The position numbers and the translations under genes are program-made. A stretch of 64,000 bases of DNA from an uncultured Lachnospiraceae bacterium (lineage in GTDB: Bacteria > Bacillota > Clostridia > Lachnospirales > Lachnospiraceae): positions 113,812 through 177,811 of the forward strand of contig CATLHM010000006.1 of assembly GCA_949949005.1 (NCBI GenBank), read 5' to 3'. Under the pieces are notes generated by a model. That model was not told where the DNA came from. It saw only the letters and a program-made list of their open reading frames with translations, and made no database searches. Shown one piece after another: positions 1-8,298 of this stretch; positions within the stretch are counted from its first letter, which is position 1, and each line of letters starts with the position of its first letter.

Positions 1-555
1 ATGCTGATCTTTACCTTTACCATGTTCTTTTCCGGAGGCATGATCCCTTCCTATATCAATATCAGTAACCTGCATCTGATGAATACATTTTGGGTTATGG
101 TTCTTCCCGGGGCTCTCTCCGTATACAATATGATCGTCACCCGAACCTTTATCCAGACGAGCATTCCCTATGAAATGCTGGAGGCGGCCAGCATTGACGG
201 ATGCAATGATACGAAATATTTCTTTTCCTTTGTCCTGCCCCTTTCCAAGGCGATCATTGCAGTCAACACTCTGTTCTCCGCGGTGAACCACTGGAATGCT
301 TATTTCAACGCGATGATCTATTTAAATGACCGGGATAAGCTTCCCCTTCAAAACATCATGCGGGAGCTTCTGGTACTGAACGAAATGAATCTGTCAGATC
401 TGGTAGATCCCGAGCAGGCTCTTCTTATGCTCAATTCCGTGGCCGTGCTCAAGTACGCTCTGATCGTAGTGGCAACCGTACCCATTTTGTGCGCTTACCC
501 GTTTGCCCAGAAATATTTTGTCAAAGGGGTAATGATTGGTTCTGTCAAGGGATGA
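1..555 (+). CDS. Carbohydrate ABC transporter permease, LplC/CUT1 type (5' partial)
   Basis: This is the C-terminal 184 residues of an inner-membrane permease of a sugar importer. The protein shows several hydrophobic segments and the cytoplasmic EAA loop (about residues 58-85, EMLEAASIDGCND then LPLSK), which docks the ATPase. It ends in FAQKYFVKGVMIGSVKG, the usual end of LplC-type permeases. Family members are about 290 residues, so some 100 N-terminal residues lie left of the window and the ATG at position 1 is probably internal. It sits 13 bp upstream of a GH31 glycosidase, so transporter and enzyme are likely one operon. The substrate cannot be read from the sequence; an oligosaccharide cut by the GH31 enzyme is the natural guess. 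Confidence 0.93.
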   Translation: MLIFTFTMFFSGGMIPSYINISNLHLMNTFWVMVLPGALSVYNMIVTRTFIQTSIPYEMLEAASIDGCNDTKYFFSFVLPLSKAIIAVNTLFSAVNHWNAYFNAMIYLNDRDKLPLQNIMRELLVLNEMNLSDLVDPEQALLMLNSVAVLKYALIVVATVPILCAYPFAQKYFVKGVMIGSVKG

Positions 556-568
556 GAGGAGGCAAGAC

Positions 569-3082
569 ATGAAAAAAACGAAACAGGGACTTTTGATTGA
601 AGGAAAGCAGAGCGTGTTGAAGCTTTCGATTCTGAGCGAGAGCATCATACGGGTTCAGAGGCAGATGGGCAATCAAAGTGCGCCGGAAGAACTGATCCTG
701 ACAAACCCTCTGCCGGAATATAAAGATTGGTCGGTAAAGGAAACAACAGACTTTATCACCGTGGAAACACCGGCAATCCGCGCGGTTTATTCCCGCGCCG
801 ACAGCACGCTGCAGTTCTGCGACTGTGCCTTTGGCAAAATAATCCTGCGGGAAAAGGAGACACGTTTCACCATGACTTCGCAGGAGAACGGCTGGACCGG
901 CCATGTGGAGCAGTCTTTTTGGTCTGATGAGGATGAGCTTCTGGGCGGTCTGGGGCAGCAGGCAGACGGTGTATGTAACTATAAGGGGCGATTTGTCCAT
1001 CTAAACCAGTTTAACATTATCAGCGCGGTACCGGTTCTGATCTCCGGCAATGGCTACGGCCTTCTCTGGAACAACTGTTCCCTGACGGAAATCAACCGCA
1101 AGAAGACACCGCTTAAGCTGGATTTTCATCCATATACCAAGACATTCGGAACTGTTTTTGTTCCCCGGCAGACCGGTCAGTATATCTGGATTATCGAAAA
1201 GCTGACCAAAAACATGGGATACGAAAACCTGGTGGTTCGGGTAGGCGATACTGTTGTGATTGAACGGGGTACTTCCTGGCATGCCAACTACTACACCGGC
1301 TCCATCCGGCTGGAGGCCGGAAAAGAGTACTCTGTTTTTGTCAATGCAGCCGTTAATTTGTATTATCAGACTCCGGATCAGCAGGAAGAGACCTCTATCT
1401 GGTCAGAGGTGGGAGGCGGCATCGACTACTGTGTGCTCTATGGGCCGGAAGCGGATCAGATTATTCAGAATTACCGCAGGCTGACCGGCGATGCCCCCCT
1501 TTTTCCCAAATGGGCTTACGGTTATTGGCAGAGCAGGGAGTGCTACCGCACCGCCCAGGAGGTGCTGGACATCGTCGCCGAACACAAACGCCGCGGCCAC
1601 CCCATTGACGCAGTTGTTCAGGACTGGCAGTACTGGGGGGATTTTGGATGGAATGCCCTTGAGTTTTCTCCGGAATATGCAGAGGATATTGAGGAAGTGA
1701 CCCACGCCCTTCACCAGCAGGACGTTCACTTTATGGTCAGCGTATGGCCGAATTTCGGCGAAAGCGAAAAAAACGAAGCCTATCAGGAATTTAAAAAAGA
1801 AGGCTTTCTGATGGATGACGGGCCATCCGCCGCTCTTGGGGATTACACCGCTGCGCTGCAGGGCTTTCGCCGGAATTACTATGATGCCTGGAATGCCCAG
1901 GCGCGGGACGCCCTCTGGCGCCGTATGGAGCAGAATCTCTTTCAAAAGGGAGTCGATGCCTGGTGGCTGGACGCCACCGAGCCGAACCTGTGGAGTATTC
2001 AGGGAGCCTATCATATGTATCAAACCTGCCGGGGAGGGGCTGCCCGGTGGCTCAATGCCTATACCCTTGCCCACTCAAGGGGGATTTACGAGCACCAGCG
2101 CCAGGCAGATAGCTCCAAGCGGGTATTTATACTGTCTCGGACAGGCTTCGCCGGAATCCAAAAATACGCCACAGCCGTATGGTCAGGCGACACCTGGTAT
2201 TCCTGGCAGACCTTCCAAAGACAAATAGCGGACGGGCTCCAGTATTCGCTATCCGGGCTGCCATACTGGACATCAGACATCGGCGGTTTTATGGGCGATC
2301 TCTGCGATTCCCCGGATTATCGGGAATTATATGTCCGCTGGTTTCAGTTCGGCACTTTTTGCCCTGTTTTCCGCGCCCATGGAACCAAAAGCCCCCGGGA
2401 GGTCTGGCGCTTCGGCGAAGAAGCAGAGAAAATTTTACATCGGTATCTGATGCTGCGCTACCGGCTTATGCCCTACATCTATTCGCTGGCCTGGCAGGTT
2501 ACCCGGTATCAATATACCATCATGCGGAGCCTGTGGATGGATTTTCGCTCGGATCGGCGCTGCATGGAAATTGCGGATCAATATCTTTTTGGCGGCAGCT
2601 TAATGGTCTGCCCGGTCACGGAAAAGGGCGCAGTCAGCCGGGAAATCTATCTCCCTGAAGGAAGCGGCTGGTATGACTTTTGGAACAACCTGTATTACGA
2701 AGGGGGCACGTCGATTAGAGCAAATGCACCGCTGGAAACCCTGCCTCTCTTTGCCAGGGCCGGTTCCATTCTTCTCTTCGGGCCAAAATCCATGCATGCA
2801 TGCCAGGAAAACCCGGTTGAAATCCGGATCTACAGCGGCGAAAATGCAGAATTCACCTGGTATCGGGACAGGGGCGACGGCTATGCCTATGAAACCGGGG
2901 AGTATGCCCAGGTGCGGCTCCTGTGGGAGGAACAAAGCCGAAAGCTGACCATATCTCCTCAGGAAGGATGCTATAAACAGGAAAATCAGCAGTTCTTTGT
3001 AACGATTGTCGCTCCCGACGGGCATCTGCAAAGTACGGAAACTTCTCTGCTGCCTGTGGGAGGATGCCGGCTTACTTTTTAA
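569..3082 (+). CDS. Glycoside hydrolase family 31 (alpha-xylosidase/alpha-glucosidase type) with PA14-like insert
   Basis: This 837-residue retaining alpha-glycosidase has no signal peptide and is probably cytosolic. The start at 569 is chosen because GAGAGGAGG lies 6 bp upstream; an ATG at 536 is in frame but inside the permease gene. Residues about 195-265 look like a PA14-type insert in the N-terminal beta domain, a feature known from bacterial xyloglucan alpha-xylosidases. The (beta/alpha)8 barrel follows. WWLDATEPN (about 465-473) carries the nucleophile Asp near 468, and SGDTW carries the acid/base Asp near 541. The C-terminal beta domains are complete. Alpha-xylosidase is favoured over alpha-glucosidase only because of the insert. 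It is co-transcribed with the upstream permease. Confidence 0.92.
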   Translation: MKKTKQGLLIEGKQSVLKLSILSESIIRVQRQMGNQSAPEELILTNPLPEYKDWSVKETTDFITVETPAIRAVYSRADSTLQFCDCAFGKIILREKETRFTMTSQENGWTGHVEQSFWSDEDELLGGLGQQADGVCNYKGRFVHLNQFNIISAVPVLISGNGYGLLWNNCSLTEINRKKTPLKLDFHPYTKTFGTVFVPRQTGQYIWIIEKLTKNMGYENLVVRVGDTVVIERGTSWHANYYTGSIRLEAGKEYSVFVNAAVNLYYQTPDQQEETSIWSEVGGGIDYCVLYGPEADQIIQNYRRLTGDAPLFPKWAYGYWQSRECYRTAQEVLDIVAEHKRRGHPIDAVVQDWQYWGDFGWNALEFSPEYAEDIEEVTHALHQQDVHFMVSVWPNFGESEKNEAYQEFKKEGFLMDDGPSAALGDYTAALQGFRRNYYDAWNAQARDALWRRMEQNLFQKGVDAWWLDATEPNLWSIQGAYHMYQTCRGGAARWLNAYTLAHSRGIYEHQRQADSSKRVFILSRTGFAGIQKYATAVWSGDTWYSWQTFQRQIADGLQYSLSGLPYWTSDIGGFMGDLCDSPDYRELYVRWFQFGTFCPVFRAHGTKSPREVWRFGEEAEKILHRYLMLRYRLMPYIYSLAWQVTRYQYTIMRSLWMDFRSDRRCMEIADQYLFGGSLMVCPVTEKGAVSREIYLPEGSGWYDFWNNLYYEGGTSIRANAPLETLPLFARAGSILLFGPKSMHACQENPVEIRIYSGENAEFTWYRDRGDGYAYETGEYAQVRLLWEEQSRKLTISPQEGCYKQENQQFFVTIVAPDGHLQSTETSLLPVGGCRLTF

Positions 3083-3166
3083 TGGGGCTTATCACTAAAA
3101 AAGTATCAAATTCTTTATGGTAAGTCTACACACTTCCTACGCTGACCGTACAGCCTTATATAGAAA

Positions 3167-3203
3167 TATGGCAAATTTGGAATCAGATTCCAAATTTGCC
3201 ATA
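3167..3203 (+). terminator. Perfect 18-bp inverted repeat, probable terminator of the GH31 operon
   Basis: Arms at 3167-3184 and 3186-3203 are perfectly complementary around a single A. They are followed by ACTTTTCTTG, a modest T-rich tract. The position 85 bp after the GH31 stop fits a rho-independent terminator. The arms are unusually long and AT-rich, so a small inserted palindrome is also possible. Confidence 0.6.
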
Positions 3204-3269
3204 CTTTTCTTGTATAAAGTAAAAAGGAAGGTAAATATGAACCTAAACACACCATTTAAGTTCTTATTA

Positions 3270-3299
3270 TTGACTTTTTGCAACTTTTTCGCATATACT
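3270..3299 (+). promoter_or_regulatory. Sigma-A type promoter of the toxin-antitoxin operon
   Basis: TTGACT (3270-3275) and TATACT (3294-3299) are separated by 18 bp. Transcription would start about 20 bp before the AAGGAGG ribosome site of the antitoxin gene. Confidence 0.65.
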
Positions 3300-3327
3300 A
3301 TAGAAAAGATATAAAGGAGGCATGGTT

Positions 3328-3621
3328 ATGGCACAGGCAACTTTCAGCGTCCGCATGGACGAAACATTAAAAAAACAGTTTGACGGCTTATGCCAGGACT
3401 TCGGTATGAATGCTACCACTGCAATTAATGTATTCGCAAGAGCCGTTGTCAGGCAGCGCAGGATACCTTTTGAAATATCATCTCCTGAAACTGATATCAC
3501 CAGAGAAGGCGCCATGCAAGCATTCAATGCCCTGCGAGCACAGGCTAAAGAAAACGGCGTTGCAGATATGAGTCTTGATGATATCAACAAGGAAATTGAT
3601 CTTGCGCGTGCTAAGCTATAA
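3328..3621 (+). CDS. RelB/DinJ-family antitoxin
   Basis: This 97-residue protein matches the RelB/DinJ pattern. A ribbon-helix-helix N-terminus (FSVRMDETLKKQFDGLCQDFGM) is followed by the TTAINVFARAVVRQRRIPFEI segment typical of DinJ antitoxins. The start at 3328 is preferred because AAGGAGG ends 7 bp before it; an ATG two codons earlier (3322) sits almost on the ribosome site. It should bind its own promoter and neutralise the downstream PIN toxin, whose gene starts 3 bp after the stop. RelB/DinJ antitoxins classically pair with RelE/YafQ toxins, so a PIN partner is a mixed pairing. Base composition is lower in GC than the flanking metabolic genes, which suggests transfer. Confidence 0.88.
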   Translation: MAQATFSVRMDETLKKQFDGLCQDFGMNATTAINVFARAVVRQRRIPFEISSPETDITREGAMQAFNALRAQAKENGVADMSLDDINKEIDLARAKL

Positions 3622-3624
3622 GGT

Positions 3625-4041
3625 ATGATCTGCTACGCAGTCATCGATACAAATGTGCTCGTTTCCGCATTGCTCTCAAGCAAGGATGACACCGCCACGG
3701 TTCAGGTTGTGAGCAAAGTGATCCGTGGGGAAATCATTCCTGTTTATAGCAATGTAATCACAAAAGAATACAGAGAAGTTCTCTCCCGCAAGAAGTTTGG
3801 ATTCTCTGGAAACACAATCGGATACCTGCTCTCTGCTGTAGAAAAATACGGTATATTGGTTGACCCATCACTATCAGGCATCATACTACCGGATATGAAG
3901 GATCTGCCATTTTACGAGGTAGTACTCGAAAAACGCGATGATAACACATATCTCGTCACAGGCAATATCAAACATTTTCCGAAGGAACCATTTGTCGTAA
4001 CTCCTCGTGAATTTCTCGATATCCTGAACGAAAACAAATAA
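3625..4041 (+). CDS. Putative toxin, PIN-domain nuclease family
   Basis: This 138-residue PIN-domain protein resembles the stand-alone PIN toxins that act as RNases. The N-terminal strand AVIDTNVLVSALLS carries the first metal-binding Asp (residue 8). An acidic residue sits in ITKEYREVL, further acidic residues in LPDMKDLPFYEVVLE, and YLVTGNIKHF is the conserved end of the fold. It starts 3 bp after the antitoxin stop and has only a weak ribosome site, so it is probably translationally coupled. It should cleave cellular RNA when free of antitoxin. Length and motifs look complete, so the toxin is likely functional. Confidence 0.85.
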   Translation: MICYAVIDTNVLVSALLSSKDDTATVQVVSKVIRGEIIPVYSNVITKEYREVLSRKKFGFSGNTIGYLLSAVEKYGILVDPSLSGIILPDMKDLPFYEVVLEKRDDNTYLVTGNIKHFPKEPFVVTPREFLDILNENK

Positions 4042-4050
4042 CGAAAATAA

Positions 4051-4314
4051 ATGATCAAACTTCAAAGCATGGAAAGACAGGCAGCTGAAGTAATAAATGT
4101 TGTTACGGGATCCAAACTGAAATATCCCGAAGGGAAAGGAGACGTGAATATGTGTTTGGCAATTCAACAAATGCGAGAAGAAAGCGAAATTAAAGGAGCA
4201 ATTTTGATGTGTAAGGATTTGGGAGTCTCATTGGCCGAGACTATAAAACGGATTGCGGAGAAATTTCAGTTGTCTGAAAATGAATCCAGCGAACAGGTAA
4301 AACAATATTGGTGA
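4051..4314 (+). pseudogene. C-terminal remnant of an Rpn-family (PD-(D/E)XK) transposase/nuclease
   Basis: Only the last 87 residues of an Rpn-type recombination-promoting nuclease remain. AEVINVVTGSKLKY and the MCLAIQQMREE stretch match the linker. KDLGVSLAETIKRIAEKFQLSE, ending in QVKQYW, matches the C-terminal tail. The nuclease core and N-terminus are missing: the PIN toxin gene ends only 9 bp upstream. Full-length members are about 300 residues. The relic supports past mobile-element activity at this toxin-antitoxin site. A second Rpn relic lies at 63.4 kb. Confidence 0.75.
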
Positions 4315-4360
4315 AAATGAATGGGATGCATACCTAAGTGGAAACGCATCCCCACAATAC

Positions 4361-4400
4361 CTCATGCCCTGCTTTGGCAAATGCCAAAGCAGGGCATGAG
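4361..4400. repeat. Perfect 19-bp inverted repeat between convergent genes
   Basis: Arms 4361-4379 and 4382-4400 are perfectly complementary with a 2-nt centre. The repeat lies between the plus-strand Rpn remnant and the minus-strand methyltransferase, so it could end transcription from both sides. No T-run follows on either strand, which is atypical for an intrinsic terminator. A smaller 7-bp hairpin (4323-4329 with 4346-4352) lies just to the left. Confidence 0.6.
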
Positions 4401-4459
4401 AGTAAAAACTTATCACCCCAGCTTGTACTCAACTGGTAAAGTCTCGTTCCTATATTCCG

Positions 4460-5272
4460 TTAATTTCTCTTAAGAATCTGCTTCCTGTAGCGATACACAT
4501 CTCCACCCAGAGAACTGGTATAATGAAATTCTTCAAAGCCTCTCCTCAACAGCTCCTCATCCGGCTCACATTTCCGGCTTTCCTCGCCAGGACAGTCAAC
4601 CACCCAGCCGCCGGATTTTACCACGCGGAAAATCTCTGAGAGCTCCGATTCATAATCATCTCCAACCACATGGCCGGACATGACAATATCAAAGGTATCA
4701 TCCGGATAAGCCAGACTGTCCGCCATCCCGTCTACTACTCTGATATTTTCGATTTTCTCCTGCTTTATCTTATCCCGCAGGTATTCTCTCAGACAATCCA
4801 CCGGCTCACTGGCATAGACCTCCTTTGCCCTTTCTGCAGCAGCAAAAGCTAACCTTCCCGAACCGCTCCCTATATCAAGAACTGTTTTCCCCTGAAAATC
4901 TATCAGTTCAAAGAGCCGCTCCTTTTCCCAGGCGTAAATAAAATCACACTTCTCATCCATTACTTCCGGTGTCGTATAGGTGACAAAATCCTCCACATAA
5001 GAGAGCACATACACCTCCGCAGCCCTGATTTCCTGAGCATTCATCTCTCCAGGATATTTCTGAACCAAGCCCTCAACCATCATGCTGCACTCAGGACATT
5101 TGTGTAAAAAATACCACCGAACCGCTGGATTTGCCACCAGCGCAATCCCAAGCTGTTCAGAAAGCTTTTGATCCAGTTCCGCCATCTTTACAAGCAACTT
5201 AAGTTGAAAACGCTCCATTAAAAGAAAACTGTTAAAAGAATATTCTTCTACATTAATCCAGTTTAATGACAT
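4460..5272 (-). CDS. Class I SAM-dependent methyltransferase
   Basis: This 270-residue protein has a C-terminal Rossmann methyltransferase domain. Motif I is VLDIGSGSGRLAF (about residues 131-143), the acidic strand end is EVYASEP, and FDIVMSGHVVGDD is the motif IV region. The first 120 residues are not recognised and include a CPEC pair near 58-61. The start at 5272 is chosen because a GGAGG lies 7 bp upstream; an earlier in-frame ATG at 5284 overlaps that ribosome site. The substrate is unknown. It appears to be transcribed alone, perhaps behind a very short ORF (5365-5418). Confidence 0.85.
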   Translation of the reverse strand: MSLNWINVEEYSFNSFLLMERFQLKLLVKMAELDQKLSEQLGIALVANPAVRWYFLHKCPECSMMVEGLVQKYPGEMNAQEIRAAEVYVLSYVEDFVTYTTPEVMDEKCDFIYAWEKERLFELIDFQGKTVLDIGSGSGRLAFAAAERAKEVYASEPVDCLREYLRDKIKQEKIENIRVVDGMADSLAYPDDTFDIVMSGHVVGDDYESELSEIFRVVKSGGWVVDCPGEESRKCEPDEELLRRGFEEFHYTSSLGGDVYRYRKQILKRN

Positions 5273-5364
5273 AAAATCCTCCATTTTCTAAATCTTAGAC
5301 TTATTTTTAGCCAGATTTCATCGTAAGGAGGGCCATCAACGGATTCCTCTTTTGGGGATTCTCC

Positions 5365-5418
5365 TTATATTACACAGACCCTCCCGTCTACCGCATTTGC
5401 AAAAATATGATTCTTCAT
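5365..5418 (-). CDS. Candidate 17-residue leader peptide/small ORF
   Basis: ATG to TAA encodes MKNHIFANAVDGRVCVI. An AAAGGGG ribosome-site-like stretch lies about 8 bp upstream, and a possible promoter (TTGACA-17-GAAAAT) lies further up. The ORF ends about 90 bp before the methyltransferase start. It is too short for family recognition. It may be a leader peptide, a RiPP-like precursor or chance. Confidence 0.25.
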   Translation of the reverse strand: MKNHIFANAVDGRVCVI

Positions 5419-5473
5419 ATGATAACACCCCTTTCCCGCTTATTTGAGAAACAATTGCTGCTTCTTGTCCTTA

Positions 5474-5502
5474 ATTTTCCCATGGCAAATCCGGCATGTC
5501 AA
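5474..5502 (-). promoter_or_regulatory. Possible promoter for the small ORF/methyltransferase
   Basis: On the minus strand TTGACA (5497-5502) is followed after 17 bp by GAAAAT (5474-5479). The -35 box is perfect and the -10 box weak. The rest of the 5273-5556 gap shows nothing else clear apart from the small ORF. Confidence 0.4.
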
Positions 5503-5556
5503 TCATCTTTTTTAAATTTGACTTTCACAAAATCTTTGCATGATTTCTTGCCTGTT

Positions 5557-6348
5557 TTATCCCTTCTCCTCATCCTGCCTGCCGCCGTCTTCCCCTTCCC
5601 CCATACGCATTTTCAGCGGCGATATTCCGTAATAGCTGTGGAAATGCTGATGAAAGTAATTCATGTTCGTATACCCAACCTCACCGGCCACCTGGGATAT
5701 TTTATCATCCGTATCCATGATCCGGCCCCGCGCCACATACATCCGGTACGCCATCAGGTATTCCGTAAATTTCATGTTGGTTTCCTTGATAAAAATCTGG
5801 CCCAGGTAAGTGGGGTTCATCCGAAAACGGTCGGCAATACTTTTCAGGGAAATGTGCTGTCCATATTCCATTCCCACCATCATGACAATTTTGCGTATCA
5901 GCGGGGACAGCTCCGGGTAAGGGCGTTTCAATACCGGATCCATCTCCGGCCCTGTTTCCTCCGGAACGGTTCCGTGAAGCTTTTCCACAATTATCTGCCG
6001 GATTCTTTTTTGCAGCTTTCCTCCGTCAATCGGCTTTAGCAGGTAGTCCAGCGCGCCGCAGCGCAGGGCCTCACAGGCGTAGGTAAACTCATCATAACCA
6101 CTCATCATGATATAATTTGACCGTATTCCCATCTCGCCCAAACGGTTGATCAGCTCATAGCCATATTCACTGCCGATGCAGACATCCATCAGGCAAATGT
6201 CCGGTTTCCAGTCCACAACATGGGAAATCACCTCAAAGCCGCTCCTTGCCGTCCTGATCTGCCCAAAACCCAGAGCCTTCCAGTCCAGCAGCCTGCTGAG
6301 CCCTTCCAAAATAGCCGATTCATCATCCACGATCATTAATGTGTACAT
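5557..6348 (-). CDS. Response regulator, REC-AraC (YesN type)
   Basis: This 263-residue cytosolic regulator has an N-terminal receiver domain: acidic pair at residues 8-9, phospho-acceptor Asp55 in ICLMDV, and conserved Lys105 in YLLKPID. A C-terminal AraC double helix-turn-helix runs from about 165 to 255 (ISLKSIADRF, then the ISQVAGEVGYTNMNYFHQHF signature). The linker is short compared with the 428-residue YesN protein at 28.9 kb. It starts 42 bp after the sensor kinase stop and would be phosphorylated by that kinase. The likely target is the adjacent LplB-LplC-lipoprotein operon. Confidence 0.93.
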   Translation of the reverse strand: MYTLMIVDDESAILEGLSRLLDWKALGFGQIRTARSGFEVISHVVDWKPDICLMDVCIGSEYGYELINRLGEMGIRSNYIMMSGYDEFTYACEALRCGALDYLLKPIDGGKLQKRIRQIIVEKLHGTVPEETGPEMDPVLKRPYPELSPLIRKIVMMVGMEYGQHISLKSIADRFRMNPTYLGQIFIKETNMKFTEYLMAYRMYVARGRIMDTDDKISQVAGEVGYTNMNYFHQHFHSYYGISPLKMRMGEGEDGGRQDEEKG

Positions 6349-6390
6349 TTTTCGCCTTTCCCACCATAAGCCTGGAAGCAGAGTCTCAAA

Positions 6391-8163
6391 CTATTGACCG
6401 GTACGTGTACCGAGGCGTGCAGAGGGTATAAAAATAGAGATGCAGAATCCGCCTTCCGCACTGTTGTCCACGTCCATCGTAAACCTGCTCCCGTAAAAAT
6501 AATTCAGCCGCATATAAACATTGCGCAGGCCAATATCCGCCCCCGCTTCATCGTTCCCTTCCATCATATTTTGCCGGATTTCCGTAAGCCTTGCGGGATC
6601 CGCGCCGCTTCCATTGTCCATGATCAAAATCTCTGCGCCGTCATCCTTTGCAATGCCGTTTACAATCAGCAGATTGTAGTCATTTTCCTGCCGGAAGCCA
6701 TGGGCAAAAAAATTTTCCGCCAGGGGCTGCATCCAGAAATTAACTGTCAGGATTTCCCCGATCCCTTCATCCATTTCCATCTGGTAAACAAAACTGTTCC
6801 CGAAGCGCAGAGCCATAATTTTCAGATACATCTCAAGAGAAGAAAATTCCTCCTTTAATGGGATGGCGTCCGCCTTATTGGCCCTTGCACGGTACAGCGC
6901 GCCCAACATCGAAATCGCCTCCGCCATATCCCGGTCTCCCTGCACCAATGCCTTTGACTGCAGCATTTCCAGCGAATTATACAAAAAATGGGGGTTGATC
7001 TGATGCTGCAGGGCGCGCATCTGGCTTTCCTGCTCCTTCAGCTTCAGAACATACTCTGTCTCGATATACCCCTTCAGCTTCATTCCAACATCTTTTAAGG
7101 TCTCCGCAATAATCAAATATTCGTTTTGCCTGTGCCTGACGGGAAGCCCTAATTCCTCCATCCTGTTAAAATCGCCATGCTCCATAGAAGATAACAGATC
7201 CATGATGATGGACATAAAAACCGCCTCGGATTGGATTCCCCCATAAAAACATGCCAGCACTCCCAGGGCCACCATCACAAAAGCAACAACCATGACAGCC
7301 ACCGTGTAGCGGTTATCGGCTAAAACCGAACTTATATCCTTTGTCACAAGAAAGAAGTGCCCGTTCTCACCGGAAACCTGCTTCACAAAAAAGACGGGCA
7401 TTCCCTTTTGCCCCAACATCCATCCCGACTGGCGCTCCTCCCCTGCCAGCTCCCTGTATATCTGTCCGGCCTGATCTGCCGGCATATTGCCCAGAAGAAA
7501 ACGGCCACTCTCGTCTACAAGTTCCCATTTCGCCGGAACCGTATTTTTATCGTAAATATCCCAGCTATGAACCCAAAAGCTCAGCCTGCCCAGGGTCTGA
7601 TCCATGTGTTTGGGATTACGGATTGCACAGTCAGCCACCATAATATCCCCGCTGCCATACTGCGACATAAATCCTTCCGCCTCTTCCGCCCCATATTCAA
7701 ACCTGATGTTGCCATACTCCATCCACAAAACCTTCACTCCGCTATCTGACTCCAAAGTCACTGCCGCTATCTGGTTCTGGCTGTCTAAAAGCTTCTTCTT
7801 AATATTCGCCGGCAGGTATCCGATCTGTGTGCTGCTGCTCAAGCTGTTATTCCTGCGTATCCGGATATACTCCATCTCGTCATGCGCTTCAAACAGAGCC
7901 TTTGTATCCTCCATCAGTTTGGGATCCTCATACATACCGTTGGTATAATCCGTCACTCGCATCCGGATGCTCCCAAGCCTTTTTTCCCGTTCCATAAACG
8001 CATCCTGGGCCTGCTGCCACAGATCATTCATCCACGTATTTAACAGAAATATCATTACCCCCAAAAAAACCAGAGCGCTTATGAGAAACACAAAGCCCAC
8101 AATCTTTATAAACTTTATTCTGTAAATCCTATATCCAAGAAAAACGGGCCGATTCCTGTCCAT
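6391..8163 (-). CDS. Sensor histidine kinase, YesM family
   Basis: This 590-residue membrane kinase has a transmembrane segment at about 18-42, an extracellular sensing region, and a second transmembrane segment near 278-302. HAMP-like and His_kinase domains follow with the phospho-His motif QINPHFLYNSLEMLQ near 390, and the C-terminal ATPase shows the N box (QPLAENFFAHG) and G box (DNGSGAD). A GAGG site lies about 7 bp before the start. It probably senses the sugar or the loaded lipoprotein encoded just upstream and signals to the regulator at 5.6-6.3 kb. It is separated from the lipoprotein gene by a strong terminator, so kinase/regulator levels should be much lower than the lipoprotein. 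Confidence 0.93.
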   Translation of the reverse strand: MDRNRPVFLGYRIYRIKFIKIVGFVFLISALVFLGVMIFLLNTWMNDLWQQAQDAFMEREKRLGSIRMRVTDYTNGMYEDPKLMEDTKALFEAHDEMEYIRIRRNNSLSSSTQIGYLPANIKKKLLDSQNQIAAVTLESDSGVKVLWMEYGNIRFEYGAEEAEGFMSQYGSGDIMVADCAIRNPKHMDQTLGRLSFWVHSWDIYDKNTVPAKWELVDESGRFLLGNMPADQAGQIYRELAGEERQSGWMLGQKGMPVFFVKQVSGENGHFFLVTKDISSVLADNRYTVAVMVVAFVMVALGVLACFYGGIQSEAVFMSIIMDLLSSMEHGDFNRMEELGLPVRHRQNEYLIIAETLKDVGMKLKGYIETEYVLKLKEQESQMRALQHQINPHFLYNSLEMLQSKALVQGDRDMAEAISMLGALYRARANKADAIPLKEEFSSLEMYLKIMALRFGNSFVYQMEMDEGIGEILTVNFWMQPLAENFFAHGFRQENDYNLLIVNGIAKDDGAEILIMDNGSGADPARLTEIRQNMMEGNDEAGADIGLRNVYMRLNYFYGSRFTMDVDNSAEGGFCISIFIPSARLGTRTGQ

Positions 8164-8246
8164 TCCCTAACCTCTGTTTCCTCCGCAAATTTTATCTCTC
8201 CCAATCTTATTATAAAGACTCTGGTTTAGAGGGGCAAGTATAATCT

Positions 8247-8281
8247 CAAAAAACCCCGGGCAGCATTCCTGCCCGGGGGTT
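8247..8281 (-). terminator. Rho-independent terminator after the lipoprotein gene
   Basis: On the minus strand a GC-rich stem (8269-8278 with 8254-8263) and 5-nt loop are followed by TTTTTTG. It lies 18 bp after the stop of the solute-binding protein gene. Confidence 0.88.
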
Positions 8282-8298
8282 GTATTTTGGTATTCTCT

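Noticed and set aside
3117..3314. 65-codon plus-strand frame before the antitoxin
   Set aside because: It runs through the inverted repeat and the toxin-antitoxin promoter, has no ribosome site and resembles no family.
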